DNA of 64,000 nt from Aphis gossypii (taxonomy: Eukaryota; Arthropoda; Insecta; Hemiptera; Aphididae): positions 52,180,351 through 52,244,350 of the forward strand of contig NC_065533.1 in NCBI RefSeq assembly GCF_020184175.1. Direction: 5' to 3'. Below the pieces are notes generated by a model. The model did no database searches. It was not told the DNA's origin and saw only the letters and a list, made by a program, of their open reading frames with translations. Both the position numbers and the translations under genes were made by a program. Below are positions 26,501 through 37,200 of this stretch, piece by piece (the stretch's first letter is position 1; each line of letters opens with the position of its first letter).

Positions 26501-26746
26501 GCGGCGCGGCCTCGACTTGTACGCTTCGGCGGTGGCCATCGATAGACCGTGCGGCGGCGGCGTCGGCGGTCTGCCGGTCGGGCACCGCGGGGACGTGCTC
26601 CGCGGGTCCGGGTGCCGGCGGCCGCGATGCCGTCCCCGGCGACCACCGCGGCCGTAGTCTTCGTCGTCTTCGTCGCCGTCGGACGAGATCACGACGAACG
26701 CCTCGCCGCCGTCGCCCAGGGCCGTCAGGCATCCGGTGGCGTTCAT
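4626..26746 (-). CDS. Large low-complexity, Ala/Thr/Pro- and Cys-rich protein, partial at 3' end
   Basis: Two exons are visible: 25125-26746 (start ATG at 26746, context GCGGATGA) and 4626-5316, separated by a 19.8-kb intron. The donor (GCGAG|GTAAAC) and acceptor (CTGCAG|GCC) join in phase as ...VAWARPSEKIIVPAEV.... The second exon ends at a strong donor (CACG|GTAAGC), so the gene should continue beyond 4626, perhaps out of the window; reading through instead meets a stop at 4599. The 771 visible residues are mostly disordered: acidic start (SSDGDEDDED), many SP/TP sites (SSPRKKLPPTPRKL), a long Ala/Thr stretch, then poly-Gly and repeated Cys clusters (RRCCCCCCGWC, RICCCCRSKS). I do not recognise it. 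The Cys clusters near basic residues might be palmitoylated; a stum-like membrane protein is one unproven possibility. Confidence 0.6.
5966..6170 (-). CDS. SANT/Myb-like domain first exon or gene fragment
   Basis: ATG at 6170, 68 codons plus one base, then donor TTTTG|GTAAAA. The peptide has RLRFNTEDDLSLLREVL, HNPYNDSGRWFIIQ and FTLRAIKGHVEYLFVEHF: three helices with spaced Trp/Phe, the pattern of a Myb/SANT-like DNA-binding head found in many insect proteins of unknown role, including transposon-derived ones. No following exon is identified, so it may be a fragment. A GCGCATGCGCA site lies 200 bp upstream. Confidence 0.45.
6370..6380. promoter_or_regulatory. NRF-1/ewg-type site between divergent starts
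   Basis: GCGCATGCGCA, a near-perfect palindrome, sits between the minus-strand start at 6170 and a plus-strand TATA (6437-6444) with a TCAGTT initiator at 6471. This suggests a shared promoter. Confidence 0.4.
6505..6717 (+). CDS. Small hydrophobic ORF behind a TATA/initiator pair
   Basis: TATAAAAT at 6437 and TCAGTT at 6471 precede ATG at 6505 (ACCATGA). The 70-residue frame begins like a signal peptide (MKNISIYYLCLRFSYIIIII). A GTAG|GTACAA donor at 6620 would end the first exon after 38 codons. AT-rich DNA often encodes such Tyr/Ile-rich strings by chance, so support rests mainly on the promoter elements. Confidence 0.25.
   Translation: MKNISIYYLCLRFSYIIIIIITYSSLSYIRGYSLYIYCRYNNNNYYLFNLSVFFIACYMIYLFCFKSSLT
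6829..6916 (+). promoter_or_regulatory. TATA box with possible non-coding first exon
   Basis: TATAAAAG at 6829-6836 in a GC-richer block (about 6765-7105). A start about 30 bp on, then a donor-like TTCAG|GTGAAAG at 6916. No ORF of note follows on this strand. The minus-strand opening 6861-7070 has no family features. Confidence 0.3.
7110..13889. other. AT-rich intronic stretch
   Basis: Intron of the low-complexity gene. Holds the dispersed repeat at 8043-8936 and a TA microsatellite near 12570-12613; nothing else supported. Confidence 0.6.
8043..8936. repeat. Dispersed insect repeat copy
   Basis: Begins TACTAGCGGACCCGACAGAC and ends with AGTTCCTGAGATTAGCGCGT, a CAAACAAACAAA run and CTTCAGCTTCATAATATTAT. 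I know these two boundary motifs from repeats widespread in insect genomes, but cannot name the class from sequence alone. The middle is AT-rich and decayed. Confidence 0.5.
13890..13954 (-). CDS. Candidate alternative first exon of the low-complexity gene
   Basis: ATG-ATG start at 13954, then GGGRPAPDAARFDVYSIGF and the donor TTCAG|GTGTGA. It ends in the same phase (AG) as the long first exon at 25.1 kb, so it can splice to 5316 to give ...SIGFRPSEKIIVPAEV. It lies in its own GC-richer island. If used, it makes a short form lacking the 540-residue disordered head. It is a prediction from phase, codon choice and composition. Confidence 0.45.
13960..14900 (-). promoter_or_regulatory. GC-richer island upstream of the alternative first exon
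   Basis: About 0.9 kb of mixed composition with a CA/TG microsatellite (about 14469-14508). Apparent plus-strand openings (for example 14042-14437) show no family features. It could be the promoter for the 13954 start. Confidence 0.3.
15136..15330 (+). repeat. Left terminal inverted repeat and subterminal repeats
   Basis: Starts CACTGAAAAAAATAATACTT. Over the next 180 bp, forms of TTGACAAA, TTGATAAA and TTGTCA recur on both strands. In CACTA elements such subterminal arrays bind the accessory or transposase protein. Confidence 0.8.
15753..16914 (+). CDS. Possible spliced upstream ORF in the transposase leader
   Basis: Three segments with good splice sites: 15753-15788 (donor GAG|GTAAGT), 16261-16298 (TATACAG| and AG|GTAAGT) and 16851 onward (TTTTTTCAG|). 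Joined they encode about 45 residues from MDNFWFMNHKSE, closing with TGA at 16912-16914. That stop overlaps the transposase ATG (16911-16913) as ATGA. The exon ends in an 11-T run, so a single-base slip would fuse the frames. It could equally be plain 5' UTR. Confidence 0.4.
16911..19346 (+). CDS. Transposase with two N-terminal zinc fingers, CACTA-like
   Basis: 811 residues in one exon, no internal stop. Two zinc fingers open the protein: C3-x2-C6-x12-H19-x4-H24 and C34-x4-C39-x12-H52-x4-H57, a likely DNA-binding head. The core shows GDNLGLN (D386), a CRFC zinc-knuckle-like pair, VDVMHDIFEGI (D468, D472) and HFWCFRFEGKHKE (E635). I infer D386, D468 or D472, and E635 as the DDE catalytic set; this order and the RFE.KH motif are shared with animal CACTA-like transposases as I know them. 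In-frame TGA at 16878-16880 makes 16911 the start. AATAAA follows at 19488-19493. Two spliced leader exons may precede it. AT-rich codon use matches the element, not the GC-rich host exons. Confidence 0.85.
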   Translation: MICFICKSKFSNLKNLVVHFKIFHLLKTNSTYECVEESCHQAFQCLNSFKRHISTKHICHNNPIDNVENSNANNYKNVKEKYLDTPTLDSQPNCSTKTSECFDIDSAINSLYKSAITFIMSLHNNNNFTVKDVLKIQNGIIENLTKPMAFMLTELNKTQVEHSVIKLKLNKLSSVFSNPFQPCSTEYRLEKWLVQNQYVTHLQQFTINNEICNVQLMGETIYDEKVTKGALLPLNEQFKRYLEHGDNLNSFINKLTLLKNDNSSISHFVQGNLWRQKTSQYVGKLVFPFFLYMDDVEINNPLGSHAMSQSISAIYYSFPLAENSSQLSNIFLAALIKTIDYKKFGNEPCLTHLIQEINVLEKEGIIVTTPSGEFHVHFILGLILGDNLGLNTMLDFSKSFSANYYCRFCKASKSEALELFVENKQLLRTINNYSNDINTNDFKSTGIYQESVLNQIYSFHVVTNYCVDVMHDIFEGICHYDICHVIFYYTQTVKLFSLEKLNNRKTTFHYGPIEVGNISPEITLLHLQNNHLKMSAREVMTFIHFFPLMIGDLIPEDDEVWNFVIILLKIVELLLSYKFTESSIIYLEQLIKDHNFLYSQLFNDRLKPKHHFLIHYPNIIRESGPPRHFWCFRFEGKHKEIKMYARSITSRKNITLTLAKKFQIKFAYLLMQPKKDDLVLNFKHKIKESQFGKLISDKYKITPNQYECYNKIEYKGTNYKEGYYLTRFIYEMCLFKIIEIIVISNIKIIILTKQIQLNGFHSHLEAYEVDFNEHIILNPVFNEINDFNGPPINVVNTSIGKKMFRTKEYFM
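19488..19493 (+). terminator. Polyadenylation signal of the transposase gene
   Basis: AATAAA 142 bp after the transposase stop and 33 bp before the partner start codon, so the two genes are packed closely and the partner promoter probably lies inside the transposase gene or its tail. Confidence 0.5.
19526..22962 (+). CDS. SAM-like domain partner protein of the transposon, seven exons
   Basis: Exons 19526-19627, 19688-19814, 19889-20361, 20438-20606, 20686-20861, 22215-22377 and 22490-22962 keep phase and give 560 residues plus stop. Residues about 45-105 form a SAM-like helical bundle (LSDLLSQWGLSCLYKTCL through YHVEAWQK). Then come a Ser-rich linker, a basic helical block (KGKLYCKYYNTMRTLKSSGL), and a C-terminal domain with TVLRAIDVCFKIIHLFNLEY. 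The layout matches proteins often annotated as SAMD3-like in fish and cnidarians, many of which I believe are transposon genes. The last exon is followed by AATAAA at 23010-23015. Donor at 20362 (GTTTGA) and acceptor at 20685 are weak. Its job is unknown; binding the subterminal repeats is a guess. Confidence 0.75.
20862..22214 (+). other. Long intron of the partner gene, with a half MITE
   Basis: At 1.35 kb this intron is far longer than the other five (60-110 bp, one of 79). Near 22002-22130 it holds one end of a hAT-like repeat (CAGCGGTCGTTAACC), resembling the 47807 element end. No partner end is visible, so the later insert is truncated or decayed. Confidence 0.4.
23010..23015 (+). terminator. 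Polyadenylation signal of the partner gene
   Basis: AATAAA 48 bp after the partner stop, followed by further AATAAA-like repeats. Confidence 0.5.
23860..24217 (-). repeat. Right terminal inverted repeat and subterminal repeats
   Basis: Reads inward CACTGAAAAAAAAACCTTGG. Inside lie repeats such as TTTATTGTATTGAT (twice, near 23957-23993), TATTTTATTGATCC and TGACAAAC, matching the TTGATAAA/TTGACAAA theme of the left end. Confidence 0.8.
25125..26746 (-). CDS. First coding exon of the low-complexity gene
   Basis: 540 codons plus two bases, with no stop over 1.6 kb and high GC. An upstream in-frame ATG at 26971 would add 75 residues, but that stretch is rich in Arg/Tyr/His without structure, so 26746 is preferred. 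Openings on the other strand and in other frames are shadows of GC-rich repeats. Confidence 0.65.
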
Positions 26747-27300
26747 CCGCGGCAGACGACGACGACCGCGGTAGTGGTCACTGCGACGTAGTTCGTCATG
26801 CCGGCACGGTCGGTCGCGCGGAGGTATAACGACGGGCGTGCTTATACGGTCGGCGGTCTCGTGAACGGGTAAACGGTAATAATAATGGGTATTAGGTAGG
26901 TGCGTAGGCAGGCAGGCAGGTATATACCGCACGACTCGCGCGCTCACCAAACACGTAATGTGTACGCGCACACGAATCTATGTTGTCCACGGGGGTGTAC
27001 TCACGCACACTGAACAGAGCTCTTGTCGGCGTTGACCAACGGCTGCGACGGCGGCCGAAAGTCGTAAACGTGACGACGCCGCCGCCGACCGTGTGGGCGG
27101 AGGGAACGCGACCGTAACGCGAAAAACGCACGAGCGTCGCGTCCCGTCGCGCCGCCGTCGGGTTTCTCCCGCGCACAATTGGCCGCCGCGACCGTTCGGG
27201 TTGTGTGCCTACAACAAAGGTGCGTTGCTGCTGCTGTACACACATTGTTTTAAAGTAGAGGTACGTATTTATGATGTTTAAAAATTTGATGTGTAAGTAC
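26747..27300 (-). promoter_or_regulatory. CpG-rich promoter/5' UTR of the low-complexity gene
   Basis: The GC-rich stretch continues about 500 bp upstream of the start codon and then drops sharply to AT-rich DNA near 27.25 kb. This is the usual pattern for a promoter and 5' UTR in this genome. No TATA box was identified. Confidence 0.45.
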
Positions 27301-29224
27301 ATCGTAATAATATTATTGTAGTTACGATTATATTTTTAAAGCCTTTCGCTGTCGAATCATAACATACCTTCGGCTATACCCACTACAAACGTGAGACTGA
27401 AGTGGCTAAGGTAAAAAAAAAAAAATTAACGGTACCTATAATATTATTATATATCGTGTTGTATTTTCATACCTATGTATATTTTAGATATTATGCAATG
27501 CACAGTATACGACCTAGTTACTAATTCATATTTCTCAAGAATAAATGGTTTATTATTATCACGTTTGGGTGTTGTGTTCAAACACGATAATAAAATATGT
27601 AAATAAATACATTTATACATAGGTACTGCAGTGTAAGTAGTCATAGCAGTTATGAATTGTTTAATATTGCAGTTTAGTACTTAATAGTTGAGTTAATACT
27701 ATGCGTGTTGAGTCCAGACAAGGCTTAATTTACCTATACGATATAGTTAGTATATATCTTAAGAGTATAGGTAGGTATTTTTACTTAAAAAAATGTATAA
27801 AATAATTAATATTACTGCGATATAACACTACACCTAATTATAATTATTACATGTTATATTATAATCTGCAGAAAATGTCAAAATGGTTTATTTGTTTGGA
27901 CAAAAACAGTTAAAAAGTTGAAACATAAATCATATTATTTGTCTTTGCTTGTTAAGTGGCAATAATTAATATTAAAGAACTAATAACAACTAAATTCAAA
28001 ATTATAGCTAATTATTAATTATTTATATTTTATATATGTTATGGCAGTAAAATTGGTACAGGTATAATTAAATTGGAAAATTATTGAATTATGCTAGCTG
28101 TCTTTTGCAAACACATGATAGGTATATTATCATTTTCTGTAGTATAGTTAAGTCTTTTTAATGTATCTACCTATATAGTTTGGACGATACGTTATACGGT
28201 TACGCGCTATAGAAATTTACTATACCCTATATATATTTTGTTAATCATATTTATTTATTTTATTAAAGACTATTATCGGGCGTATGCCCCACATTACAAA
28301 AGTGGTATAAGAAACAAAATGGCATGCATATAACCACGGCTCATTTTAATATTTTAAAATTAAATTTAAAGCTAATGAATATTAGTAAAGTAGAATTATA
28401 TATTTAAATTAATTTTCTTAAAAATAAATTCAAATATATTTTCAAATTTTTTATAGCATACACCTAGTAGTTGTATTGGTTCGATGACGACAGATAAAAT
28501 ATTAATTGTAGGTATATAAATGTTTATGTTATTATGTTTTTGTCAAAAAAATGGTCGATATCGTTTATTGAAACCGCGAAATAAAAATAACTCCAATAGA
28601 TTATTATTAGTTATTACAAATAACTAATATAAGTGAATAATTCTTGTCATTGTTTACATACAACATACCTTTATGAGGTATAGGTATACTAGCTAACGTG
28701 CCCAATCAAATAATTACCTATAGGCTATAACAATAAAATATATGACTAAAAATATTTAATAATTATTTATTTATTTATTAATATGTATGTAAAAAACTCT
28801 TTATAAATTGTATTCAAATCAGTAGATAGTAGATACCTCTACCTCAAATTATAAATAAAAATTGAACAGTTTTTTCATGGACATTTAAAAAAAAAAACGC
28901 GATTTTTTCTCTATAATTAATCAACTTATTAATTTGAATGGGCAAATAAATTCCCAATCACAATGCAATATAAAAAAACGAGTGGTCAAGTGGACACCAC
29001 TCTGCTGTATAGTAGGTAACTATAATATTGATGTATTAAATTTGATTCCAATGAATGGTATCATTACTATCATTGTATATTTGTATACGAAAAACGAATC
29101 TGAACGGAGATGATTTGTCAGCCTACTAGCCTAGGATATAATTTCTAGTGGTTGGTGAAAGGTGGTTTATGTTTATTGTTTTAATGGCCTGAATACACCA
29201 AAATTTAAGTTCTCTAATAATTAT

Positions 29225-30560
29225 TGTAAGCCAAACTTATGGAAAATCTTGTATATTTTCAACTCTAGGTTACTTATACAAAAGTTTTTATGAATTACAC
29301 CTACAAAATAATTTGAAAATATTCATGATTTTGACAAATTTTTGTCAATATTTGAACTTTAAATGCTAATAAAAAAAAATTGTGCCTAAGTATTCTTATA
29401 ATTTTTAAATCATTATATGTCTAACTTATGAGGAACTTTGTATTGAATATTCTAATATTTTGACTCAGCTATAAAAATATTATTATTATTTATTATGCTC
29501 ATTACTCTTAAAAAAGTTAAATATTAAAAAGTATCAAGATGGTACTTGCGCATGCGCAAAAATGTCATGGCTCACAATGTTCACGACGCTCTTAAACCGA
29601 TGATTTCAACAAAATTGGGTCCCGAGTACCAGGAGCGCATGAACAAGTCGTATGTTTCTGTGTCGTCGTCGGCGGCGGCAGTTGTATATACCTACTCATT
29701 TGATGACTATCGCGATCACAACATAGTCAATATACGTTCCATAATATATTCAGAGACCAGAGTTCTCCCGAATATTTTTTCCCAATGACTAGCTAAAATA
29801 ATGATATATTCTTATAATTTTTGAGTTACCTACTATAAGACTAATTTATGAGGAAATTCGTATTAAATTTTCGAGTATTTTGAGTGGGCCAAAAAAATTT
29901 TATCAGTATTTATAAAAAAAAAAAACTAAACAAATACGAATATTTTAAATTCCTATAAATAACGTTATAACTGGTTAAATTTTCAAGTGTCTACGACTTA
30001 TACTTTTTAAATAATAACAAATATTTAAAATCGTTATTGTTACGCAATTTCGTAAAAATTTAAAATTCCAACGCACTTAAAATTTTTCCTATAATGATGC
30101 TTTGAGTTTTCTCTACAGCTACTTGAAGGAAAACTTATGGAAAACTTAGTATTGAATTTTTTAACCTTAAATATAAACACAAACAATTTTATGGTCTTTC
30201 AACTACTTACAAAATTACAACTAAAAATTTGAACTATAAACGCTTATATAAAAAAATTGTAACTAACGATTTTTAATTTTTTTTAACTACAATAAGAATA
30301 ACTCGTAAGGAACCTTGTATAAAATTTTCCATTTTTTTTTATCAACACTTAAAAAAAAAAAATACTCAGAAAAATCGAAAATTTCAGTTGTCTATAAATA
30401 GCTCAAAAAATGTCAAAATATTTTGAAAATTTAACTGTATATATATAACATTAACATAAACATTTAGTGAAAATTTCAAGTAGTTACAGTGATTAGTTTT
30501 GAGTTACAACAATATAACAAAATCGATTATTAATTTAACTTTATACATTTATTTGTTGGA
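29225..30560. repeat. Degenerate repeat array with an inserted segment
   Basis: A phrase like AACTTATGRGGAAMTTTGTATT recurs at about 29233, 29422, 29840, 30130 and 30297, with following AATTTGAAC(T/A)(T/A)TAAA-type blocks. The copies are diverged and unevenly spaced. The segment 29540-29790 has different composition and breaks the array. Confidence 0.5.
29546..29788 (+). other. Coding-like insert with a GCGCATGCGC palindrome
   Basis: Starts with the 14-bp palindrome TTGCGCATGCGCAA, an NRF-1/ewg-type site. ATG codons at 29552 and 29567 open a frame (MAHNVHDALKPMISTKLG) whose first 50 codons look coding-like (balanced codon use, GC higher than flanks), then fade to AT-rich. It may be a gene fragment or retrocopy. 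No family recognised. Confidence 0.25.
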
Positions 30561-33500
30561 GTATTTCGATCATAATAATTCTTAGACTAGAATAGCATAC
30601 CTACAAATAAAATGTAACTTTAGTACCAACTACGACTAGGAACTAAAAAGTTAAGTTTGGTAGTAACTCTTGACAAAAAACCTGTCTATTTAATGATTTA
30701 AAAAAATATATCTCACCTTTTTCTTAGTATCTCCAATGATTCCGTGCATAAAAGGGATAATATTGGCTAATATTAAGAAAAGTGAAGTTAAAATGTTAAA
30801 GGACAACGTTCTCAAATATTAATATTATTATATTATTTTATTAATATTAATAATATACCTAGTCAATAAACAATTAATTAATATAATATTAATTAAGTGC
30901 TTTCAATACATACTTACTGTTAATAAATAGTAATTATCAGTAATATACCTACGACCTACCTATTAATATCACCATTGAATTTTACTTTTATTAAAATTTA
31001 ATGTAAAATAGGTAGGTATTAATAAAATTTTATTTAATTTTAAATAGTTTGACTAGGTATGTATTAGTATTTAGTACTACTAACTAACTTACTTAAAATA
31101 TTACTTAAGTTGGTATAATCTAGGTACTTATTGTTATTTTTATACATTATAGGTAGGTAGGTACTGAATAGCTACATGATGTTATTATTTTCAATAAATT
31201 AAAAGTTTAAAAGTTAAAATTTGCATCAATGATCAATATAAATACAAAAAGTTAGTAGTAGGCATGTAACTGAAAAAAGTTAAATGTTTTCTCTCAAAAT
31301 TTTAGGTTTATAATTTGGATGTATTATTTTTACTAAGTTATAAATTAACTAGAATCTACATACGTATAAGCCAATAATAATCTAATACTCAACTTCAAAA
31401 ATTAATTCTTTTAAAAATTGAATTTAAAGTATTAAAAAAAAAAAAAATTCAAAAAAAAGCAAAATAAAATTGCTATTGTCACTAAAACTATTCTTAAATT
31501 TCTTCTTATCTATTTCAATGATTCTCTTCTTAAAAATATCAATAGACTTTTAAAATACTATTTTAATTTCTTCGTAACTCATCAGTACCTAGGCATATCA
31601 CTGTATCTTCCCTTTTTATACACCACACATTTCTCTAGTACCTATTTTTTTTTTCAACCAAAATAAAACTGATGATTACTTTATCATAATCTAAACTTTT
31701 GACATTATTTAAAATTAATTTCTATCAAAACCATTCACAAGTAGTTATCTCTATCCAAAATTTTATTAATAACAATTATTTAAGAAATTAATGACCTCTC
31801 CCATATCTGTTTTGTTATACATAGTTTTGCATTATGTTTGTTTGTGTATTATTGTAAATGGCATTAGCCTATCAGTTAACAGCAAAAAGCTCTCAAAGCC
31901 CTGAGTAGTGTGTACCGGTGATCATGTGAGATGTATTACGCGATACATCGTAAGTTAGGTTGTTATTGTCAGACCAATCGGTTTTTACACTCCTCTCGTC
32001 ACCTATCGGTATTAGTACGAACGACCTCAAAATAATGTACAGTTTTAATTTGTTATCGTCAGTATCAACCTTTTGACACCTTCACTATCCTCCTCTTTAG
32101 AGGGTTGCTGTTAGTACCATATTGTTCATGCCCAATGTCCGTATTACCAACAACAACTACCACCAAACTACCGTATATTTAATTTTTTATTATACATATT
32201 ATCTACGTTTGATGTTATTAGTCATAATTTTTACATACTAAATATTCCCTCTGTCGGTCAACACACTTTTGTGCTCACACATATAAATATTTACTAATAA
32301 TTGTAGTTATTATTATTTAATCAATAATATTTGGCCCACGAGGCAAAATAATTGAAAAATAGAATTTGTTTTATAGCACCAATGCAACAACATAATTTCA
32401 TACGGTTCATTATCATCTAAAACAATAATAGAAAATAAAAAAAAATCATATTGTTTACAATAAATAACCCTATGGTTTATATGGTATTGCAAGTGTCTAG
32501 GTTATTATTTTTTTTTTGCACTGTAGAAAAATAAAAGGATAAAACATTTTAACTACCTAGATATCTTTAGTTAGATAATTTTAAAAAGCACTTTTTTAAC
32601 AAGTACAAATTGATTAGATCATAATAAAAACAGATAATATTTTGTATTTATAATTGTTATGGAAAATATAATTAAGTAAATTACTTAGTTAATTTTAAGT
32701 TCCATAAAATGTTGTGTCCTAAGTTATGAAAACAAAATTGTACTTTAAACATTTTTTAAGGGTATAGCTATAATATAAGTACTGTAGTGACGGTTTTAGG
32801 AAATCAATTTAGACTAAAATTAAATTCTTATATACCTTTCTATACTACAGATATACAAACATATAAATATGTTTGAAAAATAGTCATTACTCATTAGCAA
32901 CTATAGGTAAATAATATGAGTGATATAGTATATAATATACTGTATATTAGTATTGTCAATGTGATAATAGCTGTTTATTAGTAATATATTTCATAAAATT
33001 GATTTTGACACTCTCTACTAACACTATTATTACACTAAACATTACTAAACCATTATACTCATATCAATTGTTACATATAGCTTAAATGAGGTGTATTCAT
33101 ATTTGTAGCATTGTAAATAATGCTGAATCAATTGCAAGAATATACCATTGACTATATACAATATACGAGAATATTCATCAACTTACTATAGCATATTTAA
33201 TTTATGCTATTTGTAACCTGTTGTGAACTTATAAATTGTATTATAGTAAGAATTACATTGAAATATATTTTAATGTAATTTATAGATATCAATGAAAAAT
33301 CTATAAAACGTTTGGTCCAATATTGCACTTATCAGTAACACAAACACAAATTCCTTAAAAACATACAATACATAAAAAAAATGTTCAGGTGCTATTAAAT
33401 TAATTTATGTATTTAAAAAATAAAGTTTTTCATGTTTAAACATTGAATAGGTGTAAAATTGTATTTGAAGCTAGTCTCATATTGGCTTAGCAAATAATAA

Positions 33501-34224
33501 AGCTTACAATTTAATTTGTTTTTAAATTAATTTAACATATTAACAAATTATGCAAACCTTGTTATATGGTAACAAGTAACACTTAATATGTAAAACTAAA
33601 AAAAAAAAAAAAACACATATAATTAAATTAAGTAGTAATAAAAACATATAACTAAAGGTATTAACAATTATATTGAATTTAAAACAGCAATAAAAAAAAA
33701 AAAAAAAAATTATAATAAATAAATAATAAAAATAATAGCAATATCTAAGATATTAAGGTATCGTAAGTTAAGTTGTAAAGTTATTTTTATTAAAATAATC
33801 GTATAGGTATTTTTACACAGTCTTAAAAAAAAATTAAATAAAACAGGACGTAAAATAATGTTTAAAAAATAAAACAATGATCATTTGTTAGTTACCTTCA
33901 TGAAAATTATCATTTAAATAAAATAATAAAATATAAACAAATAAATATATATTTTCAATTTAAAGATTTAAAAGATATTGATACAATTTATAAGCGGTAG
34001 ACTAATAATGACACAGTGAAAACGTATTGGCTTGATATGACATAAATATTGGTGAAGTGTGTATATTATATATTGATGATTTAATAATAAATACACTCAT
34101 ACCTGCAAATAAAATAATTATTAAATTAATAAGTATAAATTAAAAAAAAATAAGATATAACTTATAACAGTACTTAATTAATAAGAACATGTCGCTAAGC
34201 TTGAAAGAAAATATAACATTTCAT

Positions 34225-37200
34225 TTATCTCACCTCTGATGATGAACCATTTTTTTCTGAACTGTTGATAGTGGAAGTGTTTTCAACGGAACTTTCAGAT
34301 TCTAAAATTAAGCAATTTAAGAAAATAATATTTATAAAATTGTAACAAAGAATTATCACCAATTAAATAATTTTAAAACATGTTCATTAAATATATAATT
34401 ACTATTAATTTTACCATGAGTAGATCCTATTGATTTTTCTTGAAAAGCATGTAGTCTTTCTCGATATGTCTGAAGTTCTTTACGTAAGTCTTCTTCCAAT
34501 TTACCATGTTTAGTAGTTGATATCTATAATAGATAAATATATTTAATTCATTAATTAAGCAAATACTTTCAACTATATGAGCATGATTATTTAAACTAAA
34601 GTGTATGAAATATTGATTTTTTTTTTCAACAGTATCTTACCAAAAGTTCTGTAATTTGAGAATTTAAAGAAGCTACAATTGGTTTAACTTTAGTGATCCG
34701 AGACAATTGTGTTGCATAAGCTTTATATAAACTACAATTTGAAGTTAAATTTGACGTTCCCAAGCTAGCAGCAATAGCATCAACATCAGTCATACTAAGC
34801 GAATCATTTAATACTGTGATAATTTCATTTCCTAAAATGTATAAAAACATTAATTATATAGCTGCAGATAGTTTTTTTTTTTAACAAAAAATATATACCT
34901 TGAGACACTGCTGAAAGTAAAATTTCATTTGGCTCATCTGAAATGCTTTTATCTTGATCATCAGATGTCTTATTAGAAACTGATAAAGGCACCTTTAATA
35001 TATCAGCAACTAATTGTAAACGTTCATTTAATGCTTCTTCAATTACTCTATTATTTCTTCGTAATTTTTCTATGAGAGACAATAATATTATTAGCATTAA
35101 CAAATGCACATGTACCATTAATTAATCAATATTGCATACCAAGGTGTGTGATTACTGGTTCAGCTTTGAGTACAGAACTTTGTGATACTAATACTTCAGA
35201 TGGCTCAATAAGTGGACTTTTTTGAGTTTTGGACAACACAGGAGTGCTGTTAGTGATTGTCAATGCTTCACTATTTGGAAAGCTTTCATTACCTAATTTA
35301 ACAAAAATGTAAATAAAAAAAAAATCCTATTGATATCAAACAAATTATTTGTATTACCATGTTTAGATGTATCACAATTATTAGAGTCTAAAGAAGTGGA
35401 TAATTGGGAACTATTTAAACTATTATTATTGTTATTATTAGGAGGTTCCGAACTTTCAGTCACCCTGAATTATAAAAATTATTAAAACATAAGACTGAAG
35501 CATCAAAAAAGCAACTTAATGTTACTTACGACTTTTTTTTAGTACCCTGTATTATATCTTCATAATCAATAACATGATGAGAGGTCTGTTCTTGTTTCTT
35601 TACTTTTCCTTCACGAGCTTTATAGGATTCAGTTGCTTCAGAGATATGTCGAAACCATCTAATATAAAGAATTATTGTAAGTTAATGTACTAAATAGTAA
35701 CATTTAAATTATAATGACTTACGTTTTTCGTTCATTTGATGAAGTTGTAACTAAATCATATATCTGAGCACCAGCTAGTGATGTGTTTACTAAGAACATA
35801 GCTTTCTTATCTAAATAAATTAAATTTACAATAATGAATAAATATACATATTTCTAAAATAAATTAACAATTTTTGACACTCACCCACTGCATTATGTCT
35901 GACTAAAGCCGTTGACATTTTAATAATTGGACTTAAAGTAGGAGTTCGATCTTGAAAGCCATAATATTTTAACACATATTTATCATCAACCTTGTTCAAC
36001 AAAATAATTAAATCTTCTAACAGCAATACATGCAACTCAATCATTTTTTGACGAGTTCCACCAATTCTTAACCACAGACCACCTTCATGTATTAATTTAT
36101 GTTTTGTTACATCTAAATTCTACAATGAACAATAATAAAAAAAAAAAAAAAATAATAAACATTAGTTATATTGAACTTCAAATAAAACAAAATTGCTTTA
36201 AAACGATAAATTGTATCATATATAACTATTATTGAATATTTTCTCCACCTTAAAGTCAACACTGAGAGGATGATCAACTTTTTCAAATGGAGAAGCATCT
36301 AATTTTTTTTGAATCCCAGATAATCTAAGTTGGTCCTCTGCTTCACGCACGGCTTGATTTACATGGTTTAAAATAATTTTACTTCTTTCAAAGGCTCTTT
36401 TGATATTTAATAGTTCTTCTTCATTTGATGTACATTTTACCAAACTTTCAAATAATAATGGATATTTAGTTAACCTAGAATAATAAAAAAAAAATAGATA
36501 TATAAGCATTCATAAGTCTTGTAATGATTTAATATTAAATAAAATTACCTTATCATGCCAGTAGGTAAAATATCTTTCAGCTGTAAACGTTTGCATACAG
36601 GATTACCTTCAGCTTCATTTAAAAATATATTTAATTTTGTATCTTTTTTTCTTTTTTCTTTTAAAGATTCTAAAGCTATTTGTTGTCGAGCACAAAATGT
36701 AGCAGCAGCTTTTTGAAATACTTCCCCAGCAGTTCCATCAAACTGTTAATTAAACAATTAAATTTTATAAATAAAAATATCTTACTTATTTTATAATTTA
36801 TAAAAAATAACAAGTACACCACTCAACTAATCAAAAATTAATTAGCAACTTTAATGAATATATATATATTATATACATAAATAATTTAGTACATGAAATA
36901 TTTTTTCCTCAGATAACTATGTTACTGGTGAAAATTGCATGTGAGCATGATTTAAATTGAATATTAGAATTAGTTATTCAAGTTAAACAAATAAATACAT
37001 ACAGTATTAAGTAAGACATGGCCAATATTTTGAACAACTTGATTATCTTTTCTCACTGCTTTCATGGCATTACAAAACTGAGAATGTAATTCAAACATTT
37101 GTTCAAGGTTGGCAAATAACAGTTGAAGTTGGTCTTGTGGTAATACTTGCAGTTCTCTCATAGGTCGATGAAAAACATGCTCCAAAACTTTTAACCCTAA

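Larger units (their letters stand above)
27300..34224. other. Intergenic region between the two minus-strand genes
   Basis: Apart from the repeat array at 29225-30560 and the 3' UTR of RhoGEF2 near 33.8-34.2 kb (TTTATT at 33786-33791 is a possible minus-strand poly(A) signal), I see only AT-rich DNA. A less AT-rich patch at about 31880-32170 has no open frame I can assign. Confidence 0.5.

Noticed and set aside
25443..26791. Several long openings on both strands over the low-complexity first exon
   Set aside because: The Ala/Val- and Arg-rich strings are complements of repeated GCC/GGC codons; the minus frame starting at 26746 is the longest and splices in phase.
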